Source: Catonella sp963545085
GTDB taxonomy: Bacteria > Bacillota > Clostridia > Lachnospirales > Lachnospiraceae
Assembly: GCA_963545085.1 (NCBI GenBank)
Contig: CAUUHV010000011.1
Coordinates: 6,570 to 70,569 of the forward strand
Length of the DNA stretch: 64,000 nt
Direction: 5' to 3'
Shown here piece after piece: positions 50,620-60,749 of this stretch; positions within the stretch are counted from its first letter, which is position 1, and every line of letters begins with the position of its first letter. Under the pieces are notes generated by a model, which had not been told where the DNA came from, searched no databases, and worked only from the letters and a program-made list of their open reading frames with translations. The position numbers and the translations under genes were made by a program.

Positions 50620-53600
50620 ATGTCCGTTCGGAAAGGACAATTAAAATTGAGTAAAAGCGTTAAACACATAAGCGAAGTGAAAATTCCGGCAGAATATGAG
50701 CTTGTTTCGGTAACGGAGCTTAAGGACATGAAGAGCCTCGGAATATATTTAAGACATAAAAAGAGCGGAGCGAGGGTTGCCCTTATTTCTAATGAAGACG
50801 ATAATAAGGTGTTTTATATAGGTTTCAGGACTCCGTCGGATAATTCGACCGGAGTGGCACATATAATAGAGCATACAGTGCTTTGCGGGTCTGAAAAATT
50901 CCCGTCAAAAGATCCCTTTGTAGAGCTTGTAAAGGGTTCTTTAAACACGTTTTTAAATGCGGTTACCTACCCGGATAAGACCTTATATCCGGTGGCAAGC
51001 TGCAATGATAAGGATTTCAAAAATCTTACGCACGTTTATCTTGATGCGGTTTTTTATCCCAATTTATATAAAAACAGAGCTATCTTCGAGCAGGAGGGCT
51101 GGCATTATGAGCTTGATGAGGAAACGGGAGAGCTTAAGATAAACGGAGTTGTCTATAACGAGATGAAGGGTGCGCTTTCTTCTCCCGATACGATAGAGGG
51201 TGAGAGAGTGAACGAGGCGCTCTTTCCGGATACTGTTTATAAAGGGGAGTCGGGAGGTGATCCCGATGTAATACCGGAGCTTACCTATGAAGACTATCTT
51301 GATTTTCACAGGAAGTACTATCATCCGTCAAATTCGTATATTTATCTTTACGGAGATTTCGATATAGAGGAAAGACTTGCTTTTTTAAATGATAATTATC
51401 TTAAAAATTTTGATAAAACCTCGCCGGATTCCGAAATTTATTTGCAAAAGCCGGTAAAAAGCGACATTGAGGCGACTTATTCGATAGCTGAGAGCGAAGA
51501 TGATAAGGAGAAAACCTTTCTTTCTTACAATGTGGTAACGGGAGAATCTAAGGATCTTATGCTTATGACTTCGTTACAGCTTATTCAGTATGTAATGACG
51601 GACGCACCGGGTGCTCCCGTTAAAAAGGCGCTTACGGAAGCGGGTATAGGAAATGAGATATCAGCAGGCTTTATGACGAGTCAGAAACAGCCTGTGTTGT
51701 CCGTAAACGCGGCGGGTTCGGAGCCTGAAAGAAAAGATGAGTTTGTAAAAATAATCGAAAATACTTTTGAGGAAGCGGTAAAGAACGGCATTTCGAAGGA
51801 TAAGCTGCTTGCGGCAATCAATTATTCGGAGTTTAAGTACAGAGAGCAGGACTACGGCAGATATCCTAAGGGACTTCTTGCCGGACTGAAAATGTGTGAG
51901 AGTTGGCTTTATGATGAAAATTCTCCTTTCGAACTTCTTGATAAGGGGTGGATATTTGACGAGCTTAGAGGCAAGGCGGGCACCGGTTATTATGAAGGGC
52001 TTATAGAAAAGTATATATTGAAAAATGAGCATAAGGCGATAGTAACTCTTGTTCCCGAGAAGGGTAAAAATGACCGCAAAGAAGCGGAGCTTAAAAAGAA
52101 GCTTGCACAAAAAAGAGCCTATATGACGGAAAAAGAGATAGAGGAGCTTAGAAAGAGTACCGAAAGATTAAAGGAATTTCAGGAAAAGCCGTCCACAAAA
52201 GAGGAACTTGAAGCCATTCCCATGCTTGAAAGAAGCGATATAGGGAAAGAATCCAAGCCTTTAAAAAATGATATAAGAAATATATCGGGAGTTCCTGTAA
52301 TCTTACATGATGTGTATACAAACGGAATAATATATTTCAGACTGAATTTCGAGCTTTCGGATTGCAAAGAGGAAGAACTTCCGTATATTGCGCTTTTAAG
52401 CGAACTGTACGGCATGACGGACACCGCAAAGCGAGACTATTCGGATTTCGTTTCCGAAACTCTTACACATACCGGCGGCATAAATTCGGATTTTGTGCTT
52501 TATACGAATGTAAAAGATATGGCTCTTGACAGGCTTGATTTTTCCGTTGATGTAAAGACTTTGGCTTTTAAATTCGGGAAAGCTTTGGAGCTTATGGAAG
52601 AAATGTTATATACTACCGAATTTAACGAAAAGAGCGATAAGAGAATTCTTGAAATCTTAAAGGAGAATCTTATCGGTATGCAAATGTCGCTTGAAGCGAG
52701 CGGAGACAGAACAGCCGTTACAAAAGGACAGGCACATTTTTCCGTAGCGGGTATTGTGGGCGACAAAGTAAAGGGAGTAGGCTATTACAGGTTCATAAAG
52801 GAGCTTTCGGAAAATTTTGAGGATAAAAAAGAAGCTTTGTATGAAACCTTGAATGGGATAATCAGAAAATATTTTGTAAAAAGCAGAGCCTTAATAAGTT
52901 TTACGGCGGAGAATAAGGTATATGAGGAAGCAAACGGCATTCTTTTAAAAATGATAAAAAATTTGCCTGATACTGAAAATGAAACGGGTAAAAATCTGCC
53001 TTCTTTATTAAAAACAAGGCTTGAAGAAGAAAAAAGAAACAGAAAGAAGCCTTACAGAGAGGCTTACACGGCTTCGGGACAGGTGCAGTACGCTGTGAGA
53101 AGCGGAAACTTTAAAGAAGCGGGACTTCCTTACACGGGTTTACTTTCAATTTTGCAGGTGATACTCAGCTACGATTATTTATGGATAAATGTAAGAGTTA
53201 AGAGCGGTGCCTACGGAAGCGGAATGAGGTTTGACAGAAACGGGGATATGAGTTTTTCGTCTTACAGGGATCCGAATTTATTGGAAACCGATGCAGTTTA
53301 TGAGGGAATACCCGATTATATAGATGCTTTTGAAGCGGATGAGAGGACAATGACTAAGTACGTTATAGGCACTATAAGTAATATTGACCTTCCTCTCACG
53401 CCTTATATGGAGGGCGAGCGTTCTTTAAACGCGTATTTAAAGGGGATGATGGACGAGGATATTTTAAAAGCGAGGACGGAGATTCTTTCGGCGACGGACG
53501 AGGATATAAGAGGGCTTTCAAAATACGCGAGGGCGGTGCTTGACGGAGAGGTATTTACGGTGGTAGGCTCCGAAGCGAAAATAAAAGAAAATGAGGAAAA

Positions 53601-53631
53601 ATTTGACAGCGTAACGAGTTTGCTTGCTTAA
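50620..53631 (+). CDS. M16C-family metallopeptidase (presequence protease-like)
   Basis: 1003 residues. Inverted zinc-binding motif HIIEH (His81, Glu84, His85) in GVAHIIEHTVLCGS, with the second-ligand region NEMKGALSS. Four-domain M16C architecture by length, as in PreP/falcilysin-like oligopeptidases that clear free peptides. The start is ATG 50620; an alternative TTG 50647 lies 9 nt after AAAGGA and is also plausible. Cytoplasmic; no signal peptide. Confidence 0.9.
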   Translation: MSVRKGQLKLSKSVKHISEVKIPAEYELVSVTELKDMKSLGIYLRHKKSGARVALISNEDDNKVFYIGFRTPSDNSTGVAHIIEHTVLCGSEKFPSKDPFVELVKGSLNTFLNAVTYPDKTLYPVASCNDKDFKNLTHVYLDAVFYPNLYKNRAIFEQEGWHYELDEETGELKINGVVYNEMKGALSSPDTIEGERVNEALFPDTVYKGESGGDPDVIPELTYEDYLDFHRKYYHPSNSYIYLYGDFDIEERLAFLNDNYLKNFDKTSPDSEIYLQKPVKSDIEATYSIAESEDDKEKTFLSYNVVTGESKDLMLMTSLQLIQYVMTDAPGAPVKKALTEAGIGNEISAGFMTSQKQPVLSVNAAGSEPERKDEFVKIIENTFEEAVKNGISKDKLLAAINYSEFKYREQDYGRYPKGLLAGLKMCESWLYDENSPFELLDKGWIFDELRGKAGTGYYEGLIEKYILKNEHKAIVTLVPEKGKNDRKEAELKKKLAQKRAYMTEKEIEELRKSTERLKEFQEKPSTKEELEAIPMLERSDIGKESKPLKNDIRNISGVPVILHDVYTNGIIYFRLNFELSDCKEEELPYIALLSELYGMTDTAKRDYSDFVSETLTHTGGINSDFVLYTNVKDMALDRLDFSVDVKTLAFKFGKALELMEEMLYTTEFNEKSDKRILEILKENLIGMQMSLEASGDRTAVTKGQAHFSVAGIVGDKVKGVGYYRFIKELSENFEDKKEALYETLNGIIRKYFVKSRALISFTAENKVYEEANGILLKMIKNLPDTENETGKNLPSLLKTRLEEEKRNRKKPYREAYTASGQVQYAVRSGNFKEAGLPYTGLLSILQVILSYDYLWINVRVKSGAYGSGMRFDRNGDMSFSSYRDPNLLETDAVYEGIPDYIDAFEADERTMTKYVIGTISNIDLPLTPYMEGERSLNAYLKGMMDEDILKARTEILSATDEDIRGLSKYARAVLDGEVFTVVGSEAKIKENEEKFDSVTSLLA

Positions 53632-53661
53632 TGAAAATATAGTATTTTGAAAATTTACCAT

Positions 53662-53743
53662 AAATTATTCACGAAACATCTTGTAAAATATCGTAATCAA
53701 GCCGTAGGCTTGAAGTTGTGACCTATAGTGTGAATAATTCGGG
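53662..53743. repeat. Palindromic interspersed repeat, copy B
   Basis: About 82 bp with inverted ends (AAATTATTCAC / GTGTGAATAATTCG) and a CAAGCC-GTA-GGCTTG hairpin. In reverse orientation it matches both ends of copy A (30531-30695) but lacks that copy's middle about 85 bp. Sits in the 348-bp gap before era. Confidence 0.6.
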
Positions 53744-53765
53744 TTAAGAATTGGATAGGTAACCG

Positions 53766-53939
53766 CGAAACTATATACGGTCGGGAAATTGCATAAACAA
53801 TTCAAACGGCTTCCGCGCCGAGAACTTCTAAGTATTCGTATCAGCTGCTAATTACGCAGCTTATCGCTTATACAGAAGTTCTAATGCTTGTGCAGATCGC
53901 TTGAATTGTTTATACAATTTTCGCTCCCTTAGAGTTTCG
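53766..53939. repeat. 174-bp imperfect palindromic element before era
   Basis: Two arms of about 42 bp (53766-53808 and 53898-53939) are inverted repeats sharing CGAAACT, TTG-ATAAACAATTCAA and CG ends. Nested inside are AGAACTTCT/AGAAGTTCT (53821, 53874) and GCTGC/GCAGC (53844, 53856). The structure is a miniature mobile-element-like palindrome or a structured leader for era. No transposase. Confidence 0.6.
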
Positions 53940-53979
53940 TGGATGCCTAATTAAACATTGGATTTAAAAAGGAGGAAAG

Positions 53980-54903
53980 ATGGGAAATTTCAAGTCGGGG
54001 TTTGTTACTCTTATAGGCAGGCCTAACGTCGGGAAATCCACGCTAATGAATAATCTGATAGGTCAGAAAATAGCTATAACCTCGTCAAAACCGCAGACCA
54101 CAAGGAACAGGATACAGACAGTATATACTGACGAAAGGGGTCAGATAATCTTTCTTGATACTCCGGGCATACATAAGGCTGATAATAAATTGGGCGAGTT
54201 TATGACGGGTATTGCGGAAAGAACCTTAAGCGAGGTGGATGTGGTGCTGTGGCTGGTGGAGCCCACCACATATTCTGGAAAAGGAGAACAGCATATAGCC
54301 GAGCTTTTGGCTAAAATAAAGACACCGGTGATTTTGGTTGTAAACAAAATGGACACGGTTAAAAAGGAAGAACTTCTCCCGGTAATTGACAAATATAAGG
54401 ATATAGTGGACTTTAAGAGCTGTATTCCCGTGTCTGCGCTTACGGGAGAAAATAAAGAGGAGCTCATGAAGTCTATTCTCTCACTTCTTCCGGAAGGTCC
54501 GATGTACTATGATGAAAACGTGGTTACGGATCAGCCTGAAAGACAAATTACCGCAGAGCTTATAAGAGAGCAGGCTTTAAGGCTTCTAAAAGAGGAAGTG
54601 CCTCACGGGGTGGCTGTAGTCATAGAAAGAATGAAAGAGGAGAAAGATACCTCGGTAAGACACAGTCATAAAAACATTATGAATATAGAGGCGACGGTTT
54701 ATTGTGAAAGAGATTCTCATAAGAGAATAATAATAGGAAAGAACGGACAGATGCTAAAGGAAATCGGAAGCAGGGCGAGAGCTCAGATAGCTGATCTTTT
54801 AGGTATGAAGACCAATCTCAATCTTTGGGTAAAGGTGAAGAAAGACTGGCGCAACTCCGATTCTCTTATGAAAAATTTCGGATATAAAGAGGAAAATTTT
54901 TGA
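53980..54903 (+). CDS. era: Era GTPase
   Basis: 307 residues. G1 GRPNVGKST, G3 DTPG, G4 NKMD and a C-terminal KH domain (RIIIGKNGQMLKEIGSRAR). Era binds 16S rRNA and assists 30S maturation. GGAGGAAAG precedes the ATG. Overlaps recO by 4 nt. Confidence 0.97.
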   Translation: MGNFKSGFVTLIGRPNVGKSTLMNNLIGQKIAITSSKPQTTRNRIQTVYTDERGQIIFLDTPGIHKADNKLGEFMTGIAERTLSEVDVVLWLVEPTTYSGKGEQHIAELLAKIKTPVILVVNKMDTVKKEELLPVIDKYKDIVDFKSCIPVSALTGENKEELMKSILSLLPEGPMYYDENVVTDQPERQITAELIREQALRLLKEEVPHGVAVVIERMKEEKDTSVRHSHKNIMNIEATVYCERDSHKRIIIGKNGQMLKEIGSRARAQIADLLGMKTNLNLWVKVKKDWRNSDSLMKNFGYKEENF

Positions 54904-55556
54904 TAGATGAGATAAGGGTCACAGGAATCGTTGTTTCCTGTACGCCCATTGGCGAGTATGATAAAAGGGTTGTTTTGATAACTGCCGAAAGAGGAAAGAT
55001 TCACGCCTTTGCAAGAGGCGCGAGAAAGCAGGGAAGCAGAATGCTTGCGGGAACCGAGCCCTTTTTATTCGGAAGCTTTAAGCTTGCCTCCGGCAGGAAT
55101 GCGTACAGCCTTGTCGAAACGCGGACGATAAATTACTTTGAGAAGCTGAGAAGCGATATAGACAGGGTATATTACGGATTTTATTTTTTAGAGCTTGCCT
55201 CGTATTTTTCAAAAGAAAACGTGGAGGCAAAGAGGTTAATAAAGCTTATATATGCCGCGTTCAGGGCTTTGGAAGCTTATAGGGAAGCTCTTTCGCCGGA
55301 GCTTATAAGGGCTGTGTATGAATGGAAAGTATTTGATATAGAAGGAATAATGCCTGCGTATGACAGTAAGAGTATCTGCGGTTTGGTTCCATCCGATACT
55401 GCAAAATATACTCTCGATTTCATAAGGCGTTCGGAGCCTGAAAATCTGTTTACATTTACGCTATCCGACGAGGCTAAAGCGGAACTTATAAGACTTGCGG
55501 ACAGGTACAGGGCTTCAAATATAGATGTAAAATTTAATTCTTTGGAAATGATTTAA
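54900..55556 (+). CDS. recO: DNA repair protein RecO
   Basis: 218 residues from TTG 54900, which overlaps the era stop; no in-frame ATG is nearby. OB-fold N-terminus (VTGIVVSCTPIGEYDKRVVLITAERGKI...) and helical C-terminus. It is somewhat short and lacks the CxxC zinc motif found in many RecO proteins. The era-recO neighbourhood is standard. Loads RecA at gaps with RecR. Confidence 0.88.
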   Translation: MIDEIRVTGIVVSCTPIGEYDKRVVLITAERGKIHAFARGARKQGSRMLAGTEPFLFGSFKLASGRNAYSLVETRTINYFEKLRSDIDRVYYGFYFLELASYFSKENVEAKRLIKLIYAAFRALEAYREALSPELIRAVYEWKVFDIEGIMPAYDSKSICGLVPSDTAKYTLDFIRRSEPENLFTFTLSDEAKAELIRLADRYRASNIDVKFNSLEMI

Positions 55557-55567
55557 AGGAGCTGTTT

Positions 55568-56185
55568 ATGAAAAAAATATTTTTAATGTTTATGCTGCTT
55601 TCTACCGTGTTTTTTACGACTGCATGCTCGGACAAGCTTGAAAAAGAGCTTAAAACGGAGAATGTAAACGAAGAAACTCTTTATTTAAGAGAAGACGGCA
55701 GCGTGCAGGTTGCTTATGTCGAGGATTTCGGAGAGAGCTACTATAATCTTGACGAGCTTAAGACATATATAGGCTCGGAGCTTAATTCTTTTAATAAAAG
55801 TTTTAGAGGGGAGTCGGCGGCGATACTTTCCGAAATAAGCGAGACAGGAAAGAAAGTAAAGGCCGTTCTTACCTTTAAAAGCGCCGGAGTCTATATGAGT
55901 TTTAATGAGACTAAGGGAGACAGACCGTTTAAGCTGATGTACGCTTCGGAAGCTGCGGGAGAGTATGGAAGCTCGAATTTTTATGACGCTTCATCTGAAG
56001 AGATGAAAACCGTGAAAGGAAATGAGGTTTTAGGAGCAGGTACGGGAGGAGTTTCGGTGCTCGAAGGACCTATACTGCTTCAAAGTAAAGCAAAAATAGA
56101 TTATTATACGGCAGGAAGGTTAATTGACAGACAGCATCTTCGCCTTGACGAAGGGGAAACGGCTGTGGTAGTATTTTCAAAGTGA
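55568..56185 (+). CDS. Predicted lipoprotein of unknown function
   Basis: 205 residues with a lipoprotein signal (MKKIFLMFMLLSTVFFTTAC), Cys near residue 20. The mature part has a beta-rich pattern (SVQVAYVEDFGESYYNLDEL) and no recognised domain. 11 nt after recO, likely cotranscribed. Its co-occurrence with era-recO-glyQS is the only hint. Confidence 0.75.
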   Translation: MKKIFLMFMLLSTVFFTTACSDKLEKELKTENVNEETLYLREDGSVQVAYVEDFGESYYNLDELKTYIGSELNSFNKSFRGESAAILSEISETGKKVKAVLTFKSAGVYMSFNETKGDRPFKLMYASEAAGEYGSSNFYDASSEEMKTVKGNEVLGAGTGGVSVLEGPILLQSKAKIDYYTAGRLIDRQHLRLDEGETAVVVFSK

Positions 56186-56213
56186 ATTTATATAATTAGG
56201 AAGGTATCAGACT

Positions 56214-57602
56214 ATGGAAAAGACGATGGATAAAATCGTGGCTCTTGCCAAGGCAAGAGGATTTGTATATCCCGGCTCGGAGATTTACGGCGGGCTTGCA
56301 AATACATGGGATTATGGAAATTTGGGAGTTGAGCTTAAAAATAACGTTAAAAAAGCTTGGTGGAAAAAATTTATTCAGGAAAATCCTTATAATGTTGGTG
56401 TTGACTGCGCTATTCTTATGAATTCTCAGACATGGGTGGCATCAGGGCATTTAGGAAACTTCTCCGATCCTCTTATGGACTGCAAATGCTGCCACGAACG
56501 GTTTCGTGCGGACAAACTCATTGAGGACTTTAACGCGGAGAACGGTATAGTTTCCGAAACGGCTGTGGACGGCTGGAGCAATGAGGAAATGAAAAAATAT
56601 ATAGATGCGAAAGGAATCGTCTGCCCAAGCTGCGGTAAGCATGATTTTACGGATATAAGACAGTTCAATCTTATGTTCAAAACCTTTCAGGGAATAACCG
56701 AGGACAGCAAAAATACCGTATATTTAAGGCCTGAAACGGCACAGGGTATTTTTGTAAACTTTAAAAATGTTCAGCGTACATCGAGGAAAAAACTTCCTTT
56801 CGGTATAGGACAGATAGGAAAATCTTTCAGAAATGAGATAACTCCGGGCAATTTCACCTTCCGCACAAGAGAGTTCGAGCAGATGGAGCTTGAGTTTTTC
56901 TGTGAGCCCGATACTGATTTGGAGTGGTTTGCTTACTGGAGAGGCTTTTGCAGAGATTGGCTCTTTTCTTTAGGAATGAAGGAAAATGAAATAAGACTTC
57001 GCGACCATTCTCCTGAGGAGCTTTCGTTTTATTCAAAAGGAACTACCGATATAGAGTTCTTATTTCCGTTCGGTTGGGGAGAGCTTTGGGGGATTGCCGA
57101 TCGTACGGACTATGACTTGAAGAGGCATCAGGAAGTTTCCGGAGAGCCGATGGAATATTTTGATGACGAGAAGAAAGAAAAATATGTGCCTTACGTTGTA
57201 GAGCCTTCTCTCGGAGCTGACAGAGTTACCTTGGCTTTTCTTTGCGCGGCATACGAGGAAGAAGAACTTGAAGGCGGGGATATGCGTACCGTGCTTCATT
57301 TCCATCCTGCTCTTGCTCCGGTAAAGATAGCGGTGCTTCCGCTTTCAAAGAAATTGGCAGAGGGTGCGGAGAAGATATATACCGAGCTTCTTAAGGAATG
57401 GAATTGTGAGTATGACGACAGAGGCGCTATCGGAAAACGTTATAGAAGGCAGGACGAGATAGGTACTCCTTTCTGCGTAACTTATGACTTTGAGTCGGAG
57501 GAGGACGCTTCGGTTACCGTAAGAGACAGAGATACAATGAAGCAGGAGAGAATTAAAATTTCAGAGCTTAAGAGCTATTTTGCGAATAAATTGGCTTTTT
57601 AA
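56214..57602 (+). CDS. glyQS: Glycyl-tRNA synthetase (single-chain)
   Basis: 462 residues. Class II synthetase of the alpha-2 eukaryote-like type. Motifs: FVYPGSEIYGGLANTWDYG, a zinc-like CxxC pair (CKCCHERF, CPSCGKHDF), GQIGKSFRNEITP (motif 2) and GADRVTLAFLCAA (motif 3 region). Charges tRNA-Gly; a tRNA-Gly gene is in this window. Confidence 0.95.
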   Translation: MEKTMDKIVALAKARGFVYPGSEIYGGLANTWDYGNLGVELKNNVKKAWWKKFIQENPYNVGVDCAILMNSQTWVASGHLGNFSDPLMDCKCCHERFRADKLIEDFNAENGIVSETAVDGWSNEEMKKYIDAKGIVCPSCGKHDFTDIRQFNLMFKTFQGITEDSKNTVYLRPETAQGIFVNFKNVQRTSRKKLPFGIGQIGKSFRNEITPGNFTFRTREFEQMELEFFCEPDTDLEWFAYWRGFCRDWLFSLGMKENEIRLRDHSPEELSFYSKGTTDIEFLFPFGWGELWGIADRTDYDLKRHQEVSGEPMEYFDDEKKEKYVPYVVEPSLGADRVTLAFLCAAYEEEELEGGDMRTVLHFHPALAPVKIAVLPLSKKLAEGAEKIYTELLKEWNCEYDDRGAIGKRYRRQDEIGTPFCVTYDFESEEDASVTVRDRDTMKQERIKISELKSYFANKLAF

Positions 57603-57633
57603 AAAGGCTGTAAACACAACTGTCTTGTTATGT

Positions 57634-57660
57634 CACGGAGAATTTCGTTAAAAATCCGTG
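57634..57660 (+). terminator. Weak hairpin after glyQS
   Basis: CACGGA/TCCGTG with an inner AATTT/AAAA pairing and a CGTT loop. Terminator-like but lacks a T-run. Confidence 0.4.
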
Positions 57661-57830
57661 AAAAATAGAAAACCGCATAAGGTATGTAGTGACATCGGCG
57701 GCAAAATATGCTACTATATATAATACTGTGTTGTTTATGAAAAACAACGTAGCTGTATGAAAAAGCAGCTGAAATATTTTCAAGGTGAGTCCGAGGGGGC
57801 TTTATCGGAAGAAAACAGGAGGAAAGTGAA

Positions 57831-60464
57831 ATGGCAAGAAAGTGGGTATATTTATTCACTGAAGGAAAAGCTGATATGCGTGAGCTTTTAGGAGGAAAAG
57901 GCGCGAACCTTGCGGAGATGACAAATATAGGTCTTCCCGTGCCACAGGGTTTTACCGTTACTACCGAAGCTTGTACGCAGTATTATGAGGACGGAAAGAA
58001 AATCAATGATGAGATACTTGCTCAGATTGATGAAAATATCGTTAAATTGGAAGGAATTACCGGAAAAAAATTCGGTGATCATGAAAATCCTCTCCTTGTT
58101 TCGGTTCGTTCGGGAGCAAGAGCTTCCATGCCGGGTATGATGGATACTATTCTTAACCTCGGTCTTAATGAAGATGTTGTTAATGTAATTGCGGAGAAGT
58201 CAAATAATCCTCGTTGGGCTTGGGACTGCTACAGAAGATTTATCCAGATGTATTCCGACGTTGTTATGGAAGTCGGTAAGAAGTATTTCGAAGAGCTTAT
58301 TGATAAAATGAAGGAAGAGAGAGGCGTAACTCTTGATGTTGAGCTTACTGCCGATGATTTAAAGGAGCTTGCAGCACAGTTTAAGGCTGAATACAAATCT
58401 AAAATAGGAAGCGATTTTCCTACCGATCCTAAGGAACAGCTTTACGGCGCCGTTCAGGCGGTTTTCCGCTCATGGGACAATCCTCGCGCAAATGTATATC
58501 GTCGCGATAACGATATTCCTTATTCATGGGGAACAGCTGTAAACGTACAGTCTATGGCTTTCGGTAACATGGGTGATGACTGCGGTACCGGAGTTGCCTT
58601 TACAAGAGATCCTGCTACCGGAGCCAAGGGACTTTTCGGAGAATTTCTTACAAACGCTCAGGGCGAGGACGTTGTTGCAGGTGTTCGTACACCTATGCAC
58701 ATTAACGAGATGGCGGATAAATTCCCTGAGGCTTTCAAGGAGTTTAATGAGGTTTGCAAGACTCTTGAGAACCATTACAGAGACATGCAGGATATGGAGT
58801 TTACCGTAGAGCACGGAAAGCTTTATATGCTTCAGACCAGAAACGGCAAGCGTACCGCGCAGGCAGCCCTTAAAATTGCATGCGATCTTGTAGATGAGGG
58901 AATGAGAACCGAGAAAGAGGCTGTCGCTATGATAGATCCTCGTAACCTTGATACTCTTCTTCATCCGCAGTTTGACGCTAAGGCTTTAAAGGCTGCAACA
59001 CCGCTCGGCAAGGGTCTTGGAGCTTCTCCGGGCGCTGCTTGCGGAAAGGCTGTATTTACTGCAGATGATGCCGTTGAGTGGGCGGCAAGAGGCGAAAAGG
59101 TGGTTTTGGTTCGTCTTGAAACCTCACCTGAAGATATATCGGGTATGAAGTCCGCACAGGGTATTCTTACCGTTCGCGGAGGTATGACATCTCATGCTGC
59201 CGTTGTAGCAAGAGGTATGGGTACATGCTGCGTATCCGGTTGCGGAGACATCGTTATGGATGAGGCTAACAAGAAGTTTACTCTTGGCGGCAAGACCTTC
59301 CATGAGGGAGATGAGATTTCCATTGACGGAACAACAGGTAACATATATGAAGGCTTAATCCCGACAGTTGACGCTACCATTGCCGGCGAATTCGGAAGAA
59401 TTATGGCTTGGGCTGATAAATACAGAAGGCTTAAGGTTAGAACAAATGCGGATACTCCTGCGGACGCAAAGAAAGCTCGTGAGCTCGGCGCGGAGGGAAT
59501 CGGTCTTTGTCGTACGGAGCATATGTTCTTTGAGGCTGACAGAATCGCGGCATTCAGAGAGATGATTTGTTCAGATACGGTAGAAGGAAGAGAAGCGGCT
59601 CTTGAGAAAATTTTACCATATCAGCAGGGAGATTTTGAGCAGCTTTATGAGGCTCTTGAGGGAGCGCCTGTTACGATTCGTTTCCTTGATCCGCCTCTTC
59701 ATGAGTTTGTTCCTACTACTGAGGAAGATATTAAGAAGCTTGCAGACGCTCAGGGCAAGAGTGTGCAGGCGATTAAAGATATAATTACCGGACTTCATGA
59801 GTTCAACCCGATGATGGGACACAGAGGACTTCGTCTTGCGGTTACTTATCCTGAAATTGCCAAAATGCAGACCAAGGCTGTTATTCGCGCGGCGATTAAC
59901 GTACAGAAGAAGCACCCTGACTGGAAGGTACTCCCTGAGATTATGATTCCTCTTACAAGTGAGGTTAAGGAGCTTAAGTTCGTTAAGAAGATAGTTGTAG
60001 AAACGGCTGATGCTGAGATTGCGGCGGCAGGTATAGACCTTCATTATGAAGTAGGTACAATGATGGAGATTCCTCGTGCTTGCCTTACAGCTGATGAGAT
60101 TGCCAAGGAAGCTGATTTCTTCTGTTTCGGTACTAACGATCTCACACAGATGACTTTCGGTTTCTCTCGTGATGACGCAGGTAAGTTCCTTAACGCTTAC
60201 TATGATACAAAGATTTTCGAGAATGATCCGTTTGCTAAGCTTGACCAAAAGGGTGTAGGTAAGCTTATGGAAATGTCCATTAAGCTTGGAAGACCTGCCA
60301 ATGAGAAGCTTCACATCGGTATTTGCGGAGAGCACGGCGGAGATCCTTCTTCCGTTGAGTTCTGTCACAAGATCGGTCTCGACTATGTATCCTGCTCACC
60401 TTTCCGTGTGCCTGTAGCAAGACTTGCAGCAGCACAGGCTGCTATTGCGGAAAAGAAGAATTAG
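57831..60464 (+). CDS. ppdK: Pyruvate, phosphate dikinase
   Basis: 877 residues, full length. Interconverts pyruvate + ATP + Pi and PEP + AMP + PPi. N-terminal KWVYLFTEGKADMRELLGGKGANLAEM, phosphohistidine His455 in GGMTSHAAVVARGMGTCC, and the C-terminal PEP-binding FGTNDLTQMTFGFSRDD and CGEHGGDPSSVEFC motifs. GGAGGAAAG precedes the ATG. PPDK often replaces pyruvate kinase in glycolysis of anaerobes. Confidence 0.97.
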   Translation: MARKWVYLFTEGKADMRELLGGKGANLAEMTNIGLPVPQGFTVTTEACTQYYEDGKKINDEILAQIDENIVKLEGITGKKFGDHENPLLVSVRSGARASMPGMMDTILNLGLNEDVVNVIAEKSNNPRWAWDCYRRFIQMYSDVVMEVGKKYFEELIDKMKEERGVTLDVELTADDLKELAAQFKAEYKSKIGSDFPTDPKEQLYGAVQAVFRSWDNPRANVYRRDNDIPYSWGTAVNVQSMAFGNMGDDCGTGVAFTRDPATGAKGLFGEFLTNAQGEDVVAGVRTPMHINEMADKFPEAFKEFNEVCKTLENHYRDMQDMEFTVEHGKLYMLQTRNGKRTAQAALKIACDLVDEGMRTEKEAVAMIDPRNLDTLLHPQFDAKALKAATPLGKGLGASPGAACGKAVFTADDAVEWAARGEKVVLVRLETSPEDISGMKSAQGILTVRGGMTSHAAVVARGMGTCCVSGCGDIVMDEANKKFTLGGKTFHEGDEISIDGTTGNIYEGLIPTVDATIAGEFGRIMAWADKYRRLKVRTNADTPADAKKARELGAEGIGLCRTEHMFFEADRIAAFREMICSDTVEGREAALEKILPYQQGDFEQLYEALEGAPVTIRFLDPPLHEFVPTTEEDIKKLADAQGKSVQAIKDIITGLHEFNPMMGHRGLRLAVTYPEIAKMQTKAVIRAAINVQKKHPDWKVLPEIMIPLTSEVKELKFVKKIVVETADAEIAAAGIDLHYEVGTMMEIPRACLTADEIAKEADFFCFGTNDLTQMTFGFSRDDAGKFLNAYYDTKIFENDPFAKLDQKGVGKLMEMSIKLGRPANEKLHIGICGEHGGDPSSVEFCHKIGLDYVSCSPFRVPVARLAAAQAAIAEKKN

Positions 60465-60496
60465 TATTATTCCGATTGCGGAATGAATAATTCTGA

Positions 60497-60610
60497 TTTA
60501 TTTTGCAGCTTGACGGTGACGAGGGCGGATGTACAGGTATTATGGCTGAGCATCCGGAGTACATAAGAGCTAACAGATTTAAAGATATTGAAGTAAAAGT
60601 CTATATATAA
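60497..60610 (+). pseudogene. Truncated gene remnant after ppdK
   Basis: A 37-codon frame without a start, following a stop at 60494, reads like a genuine C-terminus (LQLDGDEGGCTGIM... ending FKDIEVKVYI) and ends in TAA just before a terminator. It appears to be the 3' end of a gene whose 5' part is gone. I do not recognise the family. Confidence 0.4.
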
Positions 60611-60620
60611 AAGTTTTGCG

Positions 60621-60652
60621 AGGGAAAGCATTTATTGCTTTCCCTTGTTTGA
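60621..60652 (+). terminator. Intrinsic terminator after ppdK and the remnant
   Basis: AGGGAAAGCA pairs perfectly with TGCTTTCCCT around TTTAT, then TGTTTGAT. The rest of the 399-bp gap holds a promoter-like TTGTAG-N16-TACAAT (60722-60749) and a CCTTTCATA/TATGAAAGG hairpin (60785-60813). Confidence 0.75.
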
Positions 60653-60721
60653 TATTCGGGAACAAATCCGTTATCATAATTCAGCTAAGCGACACAACTT
60701 GGATTTCTGCTTAAAGAGGGC

Positions 60722-60749
60722 TTGTAGATTTGTTAAAATGCTCTACAAT
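60722..60749 (+). promoter_or_regulatory. Putative promoter of the fucosidase gene
   Basis: TTGTAG (60722-60727), 16-bp spacer, TACAAT (60744-60749). A 9-bp perfect inverted repeat follows in the leader (60785-60813). Confidence 0.5.
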
